A DNA stretch of 64,000 nt, taken from contig NZ_VMNW02000002.1 in NCBI RefSeq assembly GCF_007713735.2, positions 124,001 through 188,000 on the forward strand, read 5' to 3'. The position numbers and the translations under genes were made by a program. The notes beneath the pieces are model-generated. The model was not told where the DNA came from. It did not search any database and saw only the letters and a list, made by a program, of their open reading frames with translations. Origin of the DNA: Amycolatopsis acidicola (GTDB taxonomy: Bacteria; Actinomycetota; Actinomycetes; Mycobacteriales; Pseudonocardiaceae). Positions 18,581 through 27,296 of this stretch are shown here, piece by piece. Numbering within the stretch: position 1 is the stretch's first letter; every line of letters begins with the position of its first letter.

Positions 18581-19747
18581 ATGCGGGAAGCGGTGATCGT
18601 CGACGCGGTGCGGACGCCGGTCGGCAAGGGCAAGCCCGGTGGGGCGCTGTCCGGCCTGCACCCGGTCGACCTGCACGCGCACGCCATCCGCGCGCTGCTG
18701 GAGCGGACCGGGATCGACCCGGCGGCGGTCGAGGACGTGATCAGCGGCGCGGTCGGGCAGATCGGTGAGCAGAGCGGGAACACCGCGCGGTGGGCGGCGC
18801 TGTCCGCCGGGCTGCCGGAGTCGGTGCCCGCGGTCACCGTCGACCGGCAGTGCGGCTCGTCGCAGCAGGCGATTTCGTTTGCCGCGCAAGGGGTTCTGAG
18901 CGCGGCCTACGACGTCGTGATCGCGTCGGGCGTCGAGTCGATGAGCCGGATCCCGATCGGCAGCCAGACCGCGGGCAGGAGCATCTTCGGCGACGGGATA
19001 GCGGAGCGGTACCCCGAGGGGCTGGTCCCGCAGGGCGTCAGCGCGGAGCTGATCGCCGACAAGTGGAACCTCTCCCGCGCGCGGCTCGACACCTTCGCCG
19101 CCGAAAGTCACCACCGCGCCGCCGCCGCTTGGGCCGATGGCCGGTTCGACGGCGAAGTGGCGCCGCTGGCCGGGTTGACGCGCGACGAGTCCGTGCGCCC
19201 GTCGACGTCCGTCGAGGTGCTCGCCGGGTTGAAGCCCGCCTTCCGGGCCGACGTCTGGGAGCGGCGCTTCCCGCAGCTGGACTGGCGTGTCACGGCCGGG
19301 AACTCCTCCCCCGTCAACGACGGCGCGGCCGCGGTGCTGATCACCAGCAGCGAAACCGCTTCCCGGCTCGGCCTGCGCCCACGCGCCCGCATCCACACGA
19401 CGGCCGTGGTGGGCGACGACCCGTTGTTCATGCTGACGGGCGTGATCCCGGCGACGGAGAAGGTGCTCGGGAAGGCCGGACTGTCCCTTTCGGACATCGA
19501 CGCCTTCGAAGTGAACGAGGCTTTCGCCAGCGTCGTGCTCGCGTGGCAGGCGGAAACCGGAGCCGACCTCGCGAAGGTCAACGTCAACGGCGGCGCGACC
19601 GCCATCGGCCACCCCCTCGGCGCGAGCGGCGCCCGGCTGATGACCACGCTGCTGTCGGTCCTCGAGCAGACCGGCGGCCGCTACGGCCTGCAAACCATGT
19701 GCGAAGCAGGCGGCCTCGCGAACGCCACCATCATCGAACGCCTCTGA
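18581..19747 (+). CDS. Thiolase (acetyl-CoA acyltransferase)
   Basis: 388 residues from ATG at 18581 with GAGGAGGAAGCC upstream. It is complete and has all thiolase active-site elements: nucleophilic Cys in DRQCGSSQQA (about residue 89), NEAF near 308, GHPLGASGAR near 339 and the second Cys in MCEAGGLANA near 370. It cleaves 3-oxoacyl-CoA. Sequence style (EAVIVDAVRTPVGKGKPGGAL) is that of actinobacterial FadA-type thiolases. It closes the CoA-transferase/dehydrogenase cluster; no enoyl-CoA hydratase lies within that cluster, so one may be supplied from elsewhere, for example 2380-4034. Confidence 0.94.
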   Translation: MREAVIVDAVRTPVGKGKPGGALSGLHPVDLHAHAIRALLERTGIDPAAVEDVISGAVGQIGEQSGNTARWAALSAGLPESVPAVTVDRQCGSSQQAISFAAQGVLSAAYDVVIASGVESMSRIPIGSQTAGRSIFGDGIAERYPEGLVPQGVSAELIADKWNLSRARLDTFAAESHHRAAAAWADGRFDGEVAPLAGLTRDESVRPSTSVEVLAGLKPAFRADVWERRFPQLDWRVTAGNSSPVNDGAAAVLITSSETASRLGLRPRARIHTTAVVGDDPLFMLTGVIPATEKVLGKAGLSLSDIDAFEVNEAFASVVLAWQAETGADLAKVNVNGGATAIGHPLGASGARLMTTLLSVLEQTGGRYGLQTMCEAGGLANATIIERL

Positions 19748-19772
19748 CCGTTCACCTGACGCGGTACCGAAA

Positions 19773-19805
19773 CAGGGGGTGCGCCCGCCCGGAACGCACC
19801 CCCTG
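19773..19805. terminator. Bidirectional hairpin terminator between thiolase and MFS genes
   Basis: An 11-bp perfect stem, CAGGGGGTGCG paired with CGCACCCCCTG, encloses an 11-base loop in the 72-base gap between convergent genes. There is no T run, as often in actinobacteria. Confidence 0.8.
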
Positions 19806-19819
19806 CCCGCCTGACGCGA

Positions 19820-21145
19820 TCACCGCGTGGCGGCGACCTCCACGTCCGGTTCCTCGGCACCGGCGGGCTTGTCGCGCTGCACCTTGAGGAACGCCAGCAT
19901 GATCGCGCAGACCACGAGGCAGCCGACGGGGAAGTACAGCCCCGCCGAGACGTTGTCCACGGTCGCGCTCTTGCCGATCACATACGGCCCGAAGAACCCG
20001 CCCAGCGCGGCGATCGAGTTGATCGCCGCGAGGCCGACCGCCGTGTGCTCCTTCGACATAACCTTCGCCGCCATCGCCCAGTACGGCGCCATGTAGCCGA
20101 GCACGCCGATCGCCACCAGCGACAGGCACGTCAACGCCACCACCGGGTTGTGCCGGAACCAGATCGTGCCGAGCAGCCCTGCCGCGGCGAGCAGCATCAG
20201 GAAGATCACGTGCCCGCGCCGCTCCCCCGTCCGGTCGGAGTTGCGCGCCACCACCAGCATCCCGATCGCGCCGACGACGAACGGGATCGCGCCCAGGAAC
20301 CCGATGTTCGTCGAGGAGTACCCGGAGTCGATCTGCTTCACGATCTGCGGCAGGAAGAACGTGAACCCGTACAGCCCGCACGCGGCGAAGAAGTTCGCGA
20401 TCGCCAGGTACAGGACCTTCTTGTCCCCCATCACCCGCAGCTCGCCCAGCAGCGAGCCCTTCTGCTCCGGCTGATACTCCTTGTCGATCTCGTTCTGCAG
20501 CCAGCCCGCCTCCTCGCGGGAGAGCCACTTCGCCTTGCTCGGCACGTTCGGCAGGGAGATCAGCACCACGATGCCGATCAGCACCGCCGGCACGCCTTGC
20601 AGCAGGAACACCCAGCGCCAGCTGGACAGCCCGAACCAGTGCACGTGGTCGAGGATCAGCCCGCCGGTCAGCGAGCCGATGATCATCGCGACCGGCTGCG
20701 CCAGCGCCAGCCCCGCGATGGCCCGCCCGCGTTCCTTGCCGCGGAACCACAGCGTCAGGTACAGCAGCAGCCCGGGGAACAACCCCGCTTCGGCCACCCC
20801 GAGCAGGATCCGCGCGATATAGAGCTGCGGAATGTCGTGCACGAACCCGGTGATCGCCGTGACGATGCCCCACGTGATCGCGATCCGCGCCAGCCAGATC
20901 CGGGCGCCGACCTTCTTCATGATCATGTTGCTGGGGATCTCGAACACCACGTAGGCGAGGAAGAAGATCGCCGACGCCGTCCCGAACACCGCGGTGGTGA
21001 TGGCCAGCTCGTGCTGCATGCCCAGCTGCGCGTAGCTGATGTTCGAGCGGTCCATGTAGTTGAACACGTAGAGCAGGCCGATCAGCGGCAGGATCCGGCC
21101 GGTCACCTTGCGGACGGTTCGTCTGCCCAGTTCGGTTTCTTCCAT
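19820..21145 (-). CDS. MFS transporter, anion:cation symporter (ACS) type
   Basis: 441 residues, about 12 membrane segments. Marks of the ACS family: RILPLIGLLYVFNYMDRSNISYAQ in helix 1 (the DR.N pattern), the helix-2 to -3 segment FEIPSNMIMKKVGARIWLARIAITWG, and LLGVAEAGLFPGLLLYLTLWF. Members import organic anions such as aromatic acids, dicarboxylates or sugar acids with protons. It is the last gene of the IclR-linked operon (31 bases after the flavoprotein), so it probably imports that pathway's substrate. Confidence 0.93.
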   Translation of the reverse strand: MEETELGRRTVRKVTGRILPLIGLLYVFNYMDRSNISYAQLGMQHELAITTAVFGTASAIFFLAYVVFEIPSNMIMKKVGARIWLARIAITWGIVTAITGFVHDIPQLYIARILLGVAEAGLFPGLLLYLTLWFRGKERGRAIAGLALAQPVAMIIGSLTGGLILDHVHWFGLSSWRWVFLLQGVPAVLIGIVVLISLPNVPSKAKWLSREEAGWLQNEIDKEYQPEQKGSLLGELRVMGDKKVLYLAIANFFAACGLYGFTFFLPQIVKQIDSGYSSTNIGFLGAIPFVVGAIGMLVVARNSDRTGERRGHVIFLMLLAAAGLLGTIWFRHNPVVALTCLSLVAIGVLGYMAPYWAMAAKVMSKEHTAVGLAAINSIAALGGFFGPYVIGKSATVDNVSAGLYFPVGCLVVCAIMLAFLKVQRDKPAGAEEPDVEVAATR

Positions 21146-21176
21146 CGTCGTTTCTCCTCGTCGTTGAGTCCGGTGG

Positions 21177-22580
21177 TCAGCGGGCGGCGTTGCGTCCGGC
21201 GACGCGGCCCATGGTCAGGGCGTTGGCGACCGCGTTGCCGCCGCCGACGTAGCGCAGGCCGAGCACGCCGGCCCCGGCCTCGCCCGCGGCGAACAGGCCT
21301 CCGATCACGTCGCCGTTCTCGTCGCGCACCGCCGCGTGCTCGTCGATTTCGAGGCCCGCGTGTGTGCACACCAGCTCCGCGGGCAGCGTGCGCACGGCGT
21401 AGAACGGCGCCGTGCCGATCGGTTCGGGGTTCTCCGCCGAGCCCTTGTTCGCCAGCGTCCGGTGCCGCAGGAAGTCCGGGTCGGTGCCGTGCGGGAGCTG
21501 CTCGTTCCACCGGTTGACGGTGGCCGTGAGCGCGGCTGCCGGGACGCCGATCTTCCCGGCCAGCTCCTCAAGGCTACCCGCGCGGATCGTCCGGCCCGCC
21601 TCCGCCTCCGCGGCCACGACCTCGGCGTTCCAGTGCGCGTAGCCCTCGCCCAGCGCCAGCCGGGCGCGTTCGTCGAAGACGTTCCAGACCGTGCCTCCCT
21701 GCGCGTCGATGATGCCGCCGGACACCGCGTACGAGGCGTCCTCATCCATGAACCGCCTGCCACGGTCGTTCACGTAGATCCGCGACTTCGGCGGGAAACC
21801 GGACTGCCAGTGGTGCATCCGCTGCAGGTACGCGGTGGGCATCAGCAGACCCCACCCGTCGCCCGCCAGCGCCGCGCCCACCTGCTCACCGAAGCCGATG
21901 TGGTCGCCGCGGCTGCCTTCGGCGGCCACGACGAACAGGTCGTCGCCCGCCCGAAGCGTCGCCGGGTAGTACTTCGCCAGCAGCGCCTTGTTCTGTGCGA
22001 ACCCGCCGCTGGCCACGACCACCGCGTTGGCCCGCACTTCGAGGTCGTCCGCGACGACGCCCGCAACCCGGCCGTCCTCCTCGATCAGCCGTTGCACACG
22101 GGTGTTGAGCACGATGTCGACCTTGTTCGCGCGCGCCGCCTTCGCCAGCACCTGCACGAGTCCGTAGCCCTGGTCCTTCGGCACGTGCCCGCGCCAGACG
22201 TCCTCCACACCCGCCTGGCACAGCCCCGGCATGTGCGCGTTACTGGACACCTTCGCCGGGATCTCGACCCCGAGCCCGATCAGCCATTCCAGCGTCGGCC
22301 CGGCGTTGCGGCAGAACGCCGCGATGAGACCGGGCCGCAGCACCCAGTGGTTGAGATCCATGTAGTGCTGGAAGAACTTCTCCGCCGAGTCCTCGATGCC
22401 GAGTCCCTTTTGGACACTCGTGCCCGCGGCGGTGAACAGCCCGGCGGAAAGCTGGGTGGATCCGCCGAGCTCCTTTTCGGACTCGAACAACAGCACGCTC
22501 GCGCCGCTCTCGGCCGCGGAGACAGCCGCCGAAAGCCCGGCGCCGCCACCACCGATCACGATGACGTCGACGTCCGTCAT
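21177..22580 (-). CDS. FAD-dependent oxidoreductase, fumarate reductase/KstD-like
   Basis: 467 residues. The N-terminal dinucleotide fold is VIVIGGGGAGLSAAVSAAESG, with the FAD-binding ESEKELGGSTQLSAG; the C-terminal ending GLFAAGEAGAGVLGLRYVGGGNAVANALTMGRVAG closes the FAD site. Between them lies a capping domain (about 240-390) with MDEDASYAVSGG. The fold covers fumarate reductase flavoproteins, 3-ketosteroid delta-1-dehydrogenases and other desaturases or reductases acting next to a keto group. Start overlaps the SDR stop (ATGA). Substrate unknown; neighbours with NTF2-like and SDR folds would suit an alicyclic keto compound. Confidence 0.88.
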   Translation of the reverse strand: MTDVDVIVIGGGGAGLSAAVSAAESGASVLLFESEKELGGSTQLSAGLFTAAGTSVQKGLGIEDSAEKFFQHYMDLNHWVLRPGLIAAFCRNAGPTLEWLIGLGVEIPAKVSSNAHMPGLCQAGVEDVWRGHVPKDQGYGLVQVLAKAARANKVDIVLNTRVQRLIEEDGRVAGVVADDLEVRANAVVVASGGFAQNKALLAKYYPATLRAGDDLFVVAAEGSRGDHIGFGEQVGAALAGDGWGLLMPTAYLQRMHHWQSGFPPKSRIYVNDRGRRFMDEDASYAVSGGIIDAQGGTVWNVFDERARLALGEGYAHWNAEVVAAEAEAGRTIRAGSLEELAGKIGVPAAALTATVNRWNEQLPHGTDPDFLRHRTLANKGSAENPEPIGTAPFYAVRTLPAELVCTHAGLEIDEHAAVRDENGDVIGGLFAAGEAGAGVLGLRYVGGGNAVANALTMGRVAGRNAAR

Positions 22581-23356
22581 GACAGTTCCCCTTCGGCGTC
22601 GGCGAGAATGCGGTGGTAGAGCCCGTTGGAGACCAGCCCGCCGTCGACGGTGACCTCACTGCCGTTCATGTAGCCGGACGAGTCCGACAGCAGGAACAGC
22701 ACGACCTTCGTGATCTCGGCGGGGTCGGCCATCCGCCCCGCCGGGATGCTGGCGACGGCGGATTCGACGAACTTGTCCGCGCCGGCCAGCAGGGCCGTGC
22801 CGACGAGTCCCGGATGCACCGAGTTGACCCGGATCCCCCATTTCGCGAAGGTGCCCGCGGCCGATTTGGACAGTCCCGTCAGTCCCCATTTGCTCGACGA
22901 GTACGCCGGGGAGAAGTACCCGATCTGGCCGGAGATCGAGGAGATGTTGACGATCGGCCCGCCGCCGGCGTCCCGCATCGGCTCCGCCACGGCCTTCATG
23001 CCGTAGAACGGGCCGAACAGGTTGATCCGCAGGGTTTTCTCCCAGATCTCGTCGGTCGTGTCGAGGAACTCCAGCCGCCGCGAGATGCCGGCGTTGTTCA
23101 CCAGGCCGCCGAGTTCCCCTTTGCTGTCCAGGATTTCCGCGACCACCCGCTGCCACGCGGCCGGGTCGGTCACGTCCAGGGTGTGCGCGGAAGCGGAACC
23201 GCCGGCCGCCACGATCTCCTCGACGACCGGCGTCGCGTCGGCGACGTCGGCGAGGCAGACGTGCGTGCCCTGCTCCGCGAGGGCGCGGGCGTGGCTCGCG
23301 CCCATGCCCGCCGCGGCGCCCGTGATGAGCACGACGCCCGGATACTGCTCAGACAT
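22577..23356 (-). CDS. Short-chain dehydrogenase/reductase
   Basis: 259 residues from ATG at 23356; a GTG four codons earlier is an alternative. Classical SDR: LITGAAAGMGASHA for the cofactor, NNAGISRR, VNISSISG with the catalytic Ser, YSSSKWG with the Tyr-Lys pair, and TVDGG at the end. It overlaps the second SDR gene by 8 bases and the flavoprotein by 4, so the set is translationally coupled. The two SDRs could carry out successive oxidations of the same intermediate, or act on different stereoisomers. Confidence 0.92.
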   Translation of the reverse strand: MSEQYPGVVLITGAAAGMGASHARALAEQGTHVCLADVADATPVVEEIVAAGGSASAHTLDVTDPAAWQRVVAEILDSKGELGGLVNNAGISRRLEFLDTTDEIWEKTLRINLFGPFYGMKAVAEPMRDAGGGPIVNISSISGQIGYFSPAYSSSKWGLTGLSKSAAGTFAKWGIRVNSVHPGLVGTALLAGADKFVESAVASIPAGRMADPAEITKVVLFLLSDSSGYMNGSEVTVDGGLVSNGLYHRILADAEGELS

Positions 23357-24167
23357 GCCGGGAACCACCGTCGACGGCGATGCTGTGGCCGGTCACGTAG
23401 CGCGCGCTGTCGGAGAGCAGGAACAGCATGGGGCCCACGACTTCTTCGGGCGAGCCGAGGCGGTGCAGCGGGACGACGTCGAGGGCGTGCTGCAGGGCCT
23501 GCGGGTCCTCCTTGACCCAGCGGGTCATCTCGGTGTCGATGTAGCCCGGGGCGATCGAGTTGACCCGGATTCCCTTGTCCCCCAACTCGACGGCGAGAGA
23601 TTCCGTCAAGTGCGCCACCGCGGCCTTGGAGGTGCAGTAGGCGCCGCGGCCGCGGCGCACGCGGATCGCCGAGACCGAGGACATGTTGACGATCGCGCTA
23701 CCCGGCTCCATGTGGCGGGCGGCGGCCTGCGCTCCATAAAGGACACCCTCGACGTTGACCGAGAGCGTGGCGTTGATCTGCTCCGGCGTGATCTCCTCGG
23801 CGAGGGCGAACGGGAAGATGCCCGCGTTGTTGATCCAGAAGTCGATGCGCCCGAACTGCGTGAGCGCGGCCTGTGCGACGGCCTCGTGCTCGTCCGGCTT
23901 GGTCACGTCGATGCGGGCGGCGACGACCTGCCCCGGTTTGTCCAGTGTGGACAGTTCCTCGTTGAGTTCCGCCGCGGTGGCTTGCATCTGCTCTTCGCTG
24001 ATGTCGGCGCCGACCACGTTCACGCCACGGGCGGCGAGCGCGGCGGCGAAGCGGGCGCCCATGCCCCGCGCGGCTCCGGTGACCACGGCCGTCTTGCCCG
24101 CGAACTCGGGGTAGACGGCGGTCATCGGCTCGTGCAGGACACGGCCGGGTCCGGTGGGCTCGCTCAT
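23349..24167 (-). CDS. Short-chain dehydrogenase/reductase
   Basis: 272 residues. Cofactor motif VTGAARGMGARFA, acidic residue after strand 2 (GADIS, favouring NAD), NNAGIFPF, VNMSSVSA, YCTSKAA and the end AVDGGSRHV. It has a 15-residue extension before the Rossmann fold compared with its neighbour. The start overlaps the NTF2-like gene stop (ATGA). Confidence 0.92.
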   Translation of the reverse strand: MSEPTGPGRVLHEPMTAVYPEFAGKTAVVTGAARGMGARFAAALAARGVNVVGADISEEQMQATAAELNEELSTLDKPGQVVAARIDVTKPDEHEAVAQAALTQFGRIDFWINNAGIFPFALAEEITPEQINATLSVNVEGVLYGAQAAARHMEPGSAIVNMSSVSAIRVRRGRGAYCTSKAAVAHLTESLAVELGDKGIRVNSIAPGYIDTEMTRWVKEDPQALQHALDVVPLHRLGSPEEVVGPMLFLLSDSARYVTGHSIAVDGGSRHV

Positions 24168-24610
24168 TGTTGTTCTCCTGACTGGGAAACCGGCTCGTCG
24201 TCGCGGCGGACTTCCCGGCGCCGGATGCGCCAGGCCCCGTCGAACGCGAGGTGATCGATGATCGTCGTCTGCCGCACCAGGCGGGACGCCCCGCCCTCCG
24301 GCGTGTGCACGATCTGAAGGTAGGCCCGCACGGTGGCGGAGACGGTGTCGGCGGATTCGACGTACACGTTCGTGAGGACGTGGCGCGTGGTGCCCTCCCC
24401 GGCGAAAAACCGCTCGGCGAAGCGCGTCAGTTCCTCAGTGCCCACGACCGGGGCGGGGTAGCTCGGCGAATGGAACTCGCCGTCCGCGGTGAACGTGGCC
24501 GCCCAGGCCTGGGCGTGGCCGTCGTCGATGAAGTGACTCTGCGCGCCGTAGAGCCGGTGGATGGCCACTAGCGTTTCGGTGCCGACGTCAGCGATGACCT
24601 CACCTGTCAC
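24164..24610 (-). CDS. NTF2-like/SnoaL-like protein
   Basis: 148 residues from GTG at 24610, selected because GGAGG lies 5 bases upstream; the frame extends further but has no good signal. The pattern is the SnoaL_4/NTF2-like cone fold: an N-terminal helix IHRLYGAQSHFIDDGHAQAWAATF, then TADGEFHSP, an RFAERFFAGEGTTRHVLTNVYV helix-strand, and a final sheet with WRIRRREVRRDDE. Members are often small subunits or isomerase/dehydratase-like proteins in aromatic and steroid pathways. It is the first gene of the operon and faces the IclR gene across the shared control region. Confidence 0.85.
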   Translation of the reverse strand: MTGEVIADVGTETLVAIHRLYGAQSHFIDDGHAQAWAATFTADGEFHSPSYPAPVVGTEELTRFAERFFAGEGTTRHVLTNVYVESADTVSATVRAYLQIVHTPEGGASRLVRQTTIIDHLAFDGAWRIRRREVRRDDEPVSQSGEQQ

Positions 24611-24644
24611 GACTACCTCCGGGAAACCGCCCCGCCTTCGGGGC

Positions 24645-24689
24645 TTGCACGTCCGCCTCGACGTGCTATTATCGCACGCAGTGTGCGAT
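24645..24689 (+). promoter_or_regulatory. Promoter and IclR operator between the divergent operon and iclR gene
   Basis: TTGCAC (24645-24650), a 16-base spacer and TATTAT (24667-24672) with an extended TGC form a good + strand promoter for the IclR gene. A 19-base inverted repeat, ATCGCAC-GCAGT-GTGCGAT (24671-24689), overlaps its -10 box and start point. The place suggests negative autoregulation and control of the divergent operon from one site. Confidence 0.65.
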
Positions 24690-24740
24690 CTACGGAAACA
24701 GTAGGTCGCCGTCGACCCGCGCGTCAAGAGGAGGGCCACC

Positions 24741-25427
24741 GTGGACGTCGAACTCGACAGCGGCATGTCGAAGACGCTGCACAACGGCCTGCAGGTGCTG
24801 GAGCTGCTGGTCACGCATCCGCAGGGGATGTCGCTGACCGAAATCGCCGAGGCCGTGGGCGTGCACCGGACCGTCGCGCACCGCCTCGTGCGGACACTGG
24901 AGGCGCATCAGCTGTGCCGGCGGGACAAGTTCAAGCGCATTTCGCTGGGGACCGGCCTGGTGCGCCTCGCCGAGCCCGTCGAACAGGACCTCCGCACGCT
25001 CGCGCGCCCGATTCTCGAGGAGCTGACGGACGCCACGCAGGCCACCGCGCACCTGGTCGTGCGCGAGAACGAAAGCCAGGTGCGGATGCTGATGATCGTC
25101 GAGCCGCATCAGGCCCGGATGCACGTGAGCTTCCGGCCGGGCCAGATGGACCCGATCGACCGCGGCTCCGCGGGCCTCGCGATCCTCGCCGCGCTCCCCC
25201 CGACCACCGGCGAACGCGAAGAAGTCACCCGCGCCCGCGAGCGGGGGTTCGCCGTGTCCCATGGGGAGATCTCGCACGGGATCGTCGGGATCTCGGCCGT
25301 CGTCCCGCGGTCCGGCACCGAGATGCCGATCAGCATCGGATTGTCCCTGTTCGAAGCCCCCGACGAGGACAAACTCGGCGCCGAGGTCGTCGAAGCCGCC
25401 ACCAGGCTGGCGGCCCAGCTCGGCTAA
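24741..25427 (+). CDS. IclR-family transcriptional regulator
   Basis: 228 residues from GTG at 24741 with AGAGGAGGG upstream. The winged helix-turn-helix spans about residues 10-65 (LQVLELLVTHPQGMSLTEIAEAVGVHRTVAHRLVRTLE); the effector domain follows, with DATQATAHLVVRENE and RGSAGLAILAALPP, and is rather short at the C-terminus compared with 250-residue members. It is divergent from the NTF2-like/SDR/flavoprotein/MFS operon and should sense its substrate. Its recognition helix differs from those of the other two IclR proteins, and so does its operator. Confidence 0.92.
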   Translation: MDVELDSGMSKTLHNGLQVLELLVTHPQGMSLTEIAEAVGVHRTVAHRLVRTLEAHQLCRRDKFKRISLGTGLVRLAEPVEQDLRTLARPILEELTDATQATAHLVVRENESQVRMLMIVEPHQARMHVSFRPGQMDPIDRGSAGLAILAALPPTTGEREEVTRARERGFAVSHGEISHGIVGISAVVPRSGTEMPISIGLSLFEAPDEDKLGAEVVEAATRLAAQLG

Positions 25428-25530
25428 CCGTGCGTGAGCGGGCGGACTTATATCGCAACCGTCCGCAGCTGAGCACACGGCCCCCCGGGCGTACGCGGCA
25501 GGGGGCATCCGTTAGTCTGTTCCGCAGCAA

Positions 25531-25614
25531 GTCCGAGTGGCGGAATGGCAGACGCGCTAGCTTGAGGTGCTAGTGCCCTTAACGGGCGTGGGGGTTCAAG
25601 TCCCCCCTCGGACA
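25531..25614 (+). tRNA. tRNA-Leu (anticodon GAG)
   Basis: The acceptor strands GTCCGAG and CTCGGAC pair over 7 bp, followed by discriminator A. The anticodon stem CTAGC/GCTAG encloses loop TTGAGGT, giving anticodon GAG (Leu, codon CUC). A long variable arm (TGCCCTTAACGGGCG) and GGTTCAAGTCC T-loop are as expected for class II tRNA-Leu. CCA is not encoded. Confidence 0.97.
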
Positions 25615-25756
25615 CTCATGTGGCGCTGGTTTTGCGCAGGCGTCCTACTGGCCAGTCTGGGGATGTGCCCCGCACGATGCCACGCCGCCACCCGCGACAG
25701 CCGACGACCGCGCCACCGCGGACCTTTCCCGCGCGGCCCGGCCGATGGCGGCTCAC

Positions 25757-25773
25757 GGTCCGCTCTACGGACC
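25757..25773. promoter_or_regulatory. Copy of the IclR-type palindrome upstream of the SDR gene
   Basis: GGTCCGCTCTACGGACC has 6-base outer arms and differs from the perfect copy at 45798 at only three positions. It ends 42 bases before the ATG at 25816, where it could control the SDR gene. Confidence 0.6.
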
Positions 25774-25815
25774 GGTTCCGTTGGCGGATCACCGGTGTAC
25801 CACGACACTCCCGGA

Positions 25816-26556
25816 ATGACCGCACAATCGTCCACTCACGAGGGTCCGGTCGTCGTGACCGGTGGCACCAGCGGGATCGGGCTCGCGATCGCCGAGGCGG
25901 TGGCTCGGTCCGGCCGACCGGTCGCGGTGCTCGGCCAGACCGAAGAACGCCGGCGGGAAGCCCGGAAAACACTCGCCGGCACTGAGCACGTCGTCCTGGC
26001 CGCCGACACCACCGACCCCGGGTCGCTCGCCTCCGCCATGGACCACACGACCACCAGATGGGGTCCGGTCACCGGGCTCGTCACCTCCGCAGGCCGCCTC
26101 GCGCGAGGCTCTGCGCTGACGCTGGCGCCCGACGATTTCCGCGCCGCCCTGGAGACGAACGTCATCGGCACCTGGCTTGCCATCCGCGCCGCGCTTCCCG
26201 GGATGCTCGAGGCGGGGTTCGGCCGGATCGTCACGATCGGTTCGGTGCTGGGTTCGACCGGCGCGCCCGAGCGAGGCGGCTACGCGGCAACGAAAGGCGC
26301 GGTAGCGGCGCTCACCCGGTCGACAGCGCTCGAAGTGGCCGGTACCGGTGTGACTGTCAACTGCGTGGCTCCCGGCCCCGTCCGCACGCCGATGAACGCC
26401 GCCGACACCGACAGCGCTTTCACCGCTCAGATACCCGTCGGCCGGTGGGGCACTCCCGCGGATATCGCACATCTGGTCGTTCCCCTGCTCAGCGCCGGCT
26501 CGTCGTACACCACGGGAGCTGTCCTCCACGTGGACGGCGGTTACACCGCGCAGTAA
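25816..26556 (+). CDS. Short-chain dehydrogenase/reductase
   Basis: 246 residues from ATG at 25816; GTG at 25795 in the same frame is an alternative. SDR marks: VTGGTSGIGLAIAE, SAGRLARG (in place of NNAG), IGSVLGS, YAATKGAVAALT and VDGGYTAQ. It stands alone on the + strand just after the tRNA gene and ends convergent to the long catabolic array. The palindrome in its promoter region is the same as those around that array, so it probably belongs to the same regulon. Confidence 0.9.
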   Translation: MTAQSSTHEGPVVVTGGTSGIGLAIAEAVARSGRPVAVLGQTEERRREARKTLAGTEHVVLAADTTDPGSLASAMDHTTTRWGPVTGLVTSAGRLARGSALTLAPDDFRAALETNVIGTWLAIRAALPGMLEAGFGRIVTIGSVLGSTGAPERGGYAATKGAVAALTRSTALEVAGTGVTVNCVAPGPVRTPMNAADTDSAFTAQIPVGRWGTPADIAHLVVPLLSAGSSYTTGAVLHVDGGYTAQ

Positions 26557-26617
26557 CCCAGCCAGGTCCACGCGGTGATGCCGGAAACCTCTGCATTCCG
26601 CGACCGGCGCCGCCCCC

Positions 26618-26639
26618 GCCCCGGACACCGGCACGGGGC
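26618..26639. terminator. Possible hairpin terminator between convergent genes
   Basis: GCCCCG and CGGGGC form a 6-bp stem with a 10-base loop, directly at the 3' end of the isochorismatase-type gene and 62 bases after the SDR stop. It is short, so the assignment is tentative. Confidence 0.4.
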
Positions 26640-27296
26640 TCAGCCGAGCAGCGCCGCCAGCTCGTCGGTGGTGCCGACGCGGCCGAGGAAATGGGCGATG
26701 TCGGTCAGCGCGAAGCGATGCACCTCCTCGGCTGTGAAGGAACCCCAGCCCGCGTCGGAGAGGCCGACGGTGGCCGTCGCGTCGGACACGAAGTACACCG
26801 CGAAGTCCCGGAAGAGCGCGTCCCGCGCGGTCGCCTCGCAGCAGGAGTGGGTGGCGACACCGGTGATGATCACCGAGTCGATCCTGCGGCGCCGCAGGTA
26901 GTTCTCCAGGTCGGTGCCGTAGAAGGCGGAGTAGCGGCGTTTGACCAGGAACTCGTCGGTGGCCGGGTCGAAGTCGAGCTCCGGATGCAGTTCGACGCCC
27001 TCGGTGCCCTCGACCAGCGCCTTGCCCGAGCCGGTGAGCGGGTGCAGGTGGCGCACCATGCCGAGGTCGGCGCCGCCCGGGTGGTGCACCTGCGTCGTGC
27101 ACACCACGGGCAGGCCCTTCGCGCGGGCCAGGCCGATGAGCCGGTTGATGTGCGGCAGCAGCGCCCGCCCGTCGGCGCATTCGTACGGCGCGCCCTCGGC
27201 GAGGAAGTCGTTGGTCATGTCGATCACCAGCAACGCCGCCCGCGCGGGGTGGAAGGGCAGCTCCTGGTCGTTCATCGCCAGCACGTGCTCGGTCAT
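26640..27296 (-). CDS. Isochorismatase-family cysteine hydrolase (amidase type)
   Basis: 218 residues from ATG at 27296 with GGAGGAG upstream; start and ligase stop overlap (ATGA). The catalytic triad of the family is visible: Asp26 in VIDMTNDF, Lys119 in FLVKRRYSAF and Cys152 in GVATHSCCEATARDA. True isochorismatases lack the Cys, so this one should be an amide or carbamate hydrolase, as are N-carbamoylsarcosine amidase, RutB (ureidoacrylate) and NicF (maleamate). Last gene of the 14-gene - strand array. Its presence supports release of ammonia from a nitrogen-containing ring fragment; that role is inferred. Confidence 0.88.
   Translation of the reverse strand: MTEHVLAMNDQELPFHPARAALLVIDMTNDFLAEGAPYECADGRALLPHINRLIGLARAKGLPVVCTTQVHHPGGADLGMVRHLHPLTGSGKALVEGTEGVELHPELDFDPATDEFLVKRRYSAFYGTDLENYLRRRRIDSVIITGVATHSCCEATARDALFRDFAVYFVSDATATVGLSDAGWGSFTAEEVHRFALTDIAHFLGRVGTTDELAALLG

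Noticed and set aside
25442..25466. GCGGAC/GTCCGC inverted repeat after the IclR gene
   Set aside because: Six-base arms with a 13-base AT-containing loop; could be a weak terminator or part of the tRNA promoter, but evidence is too thin.
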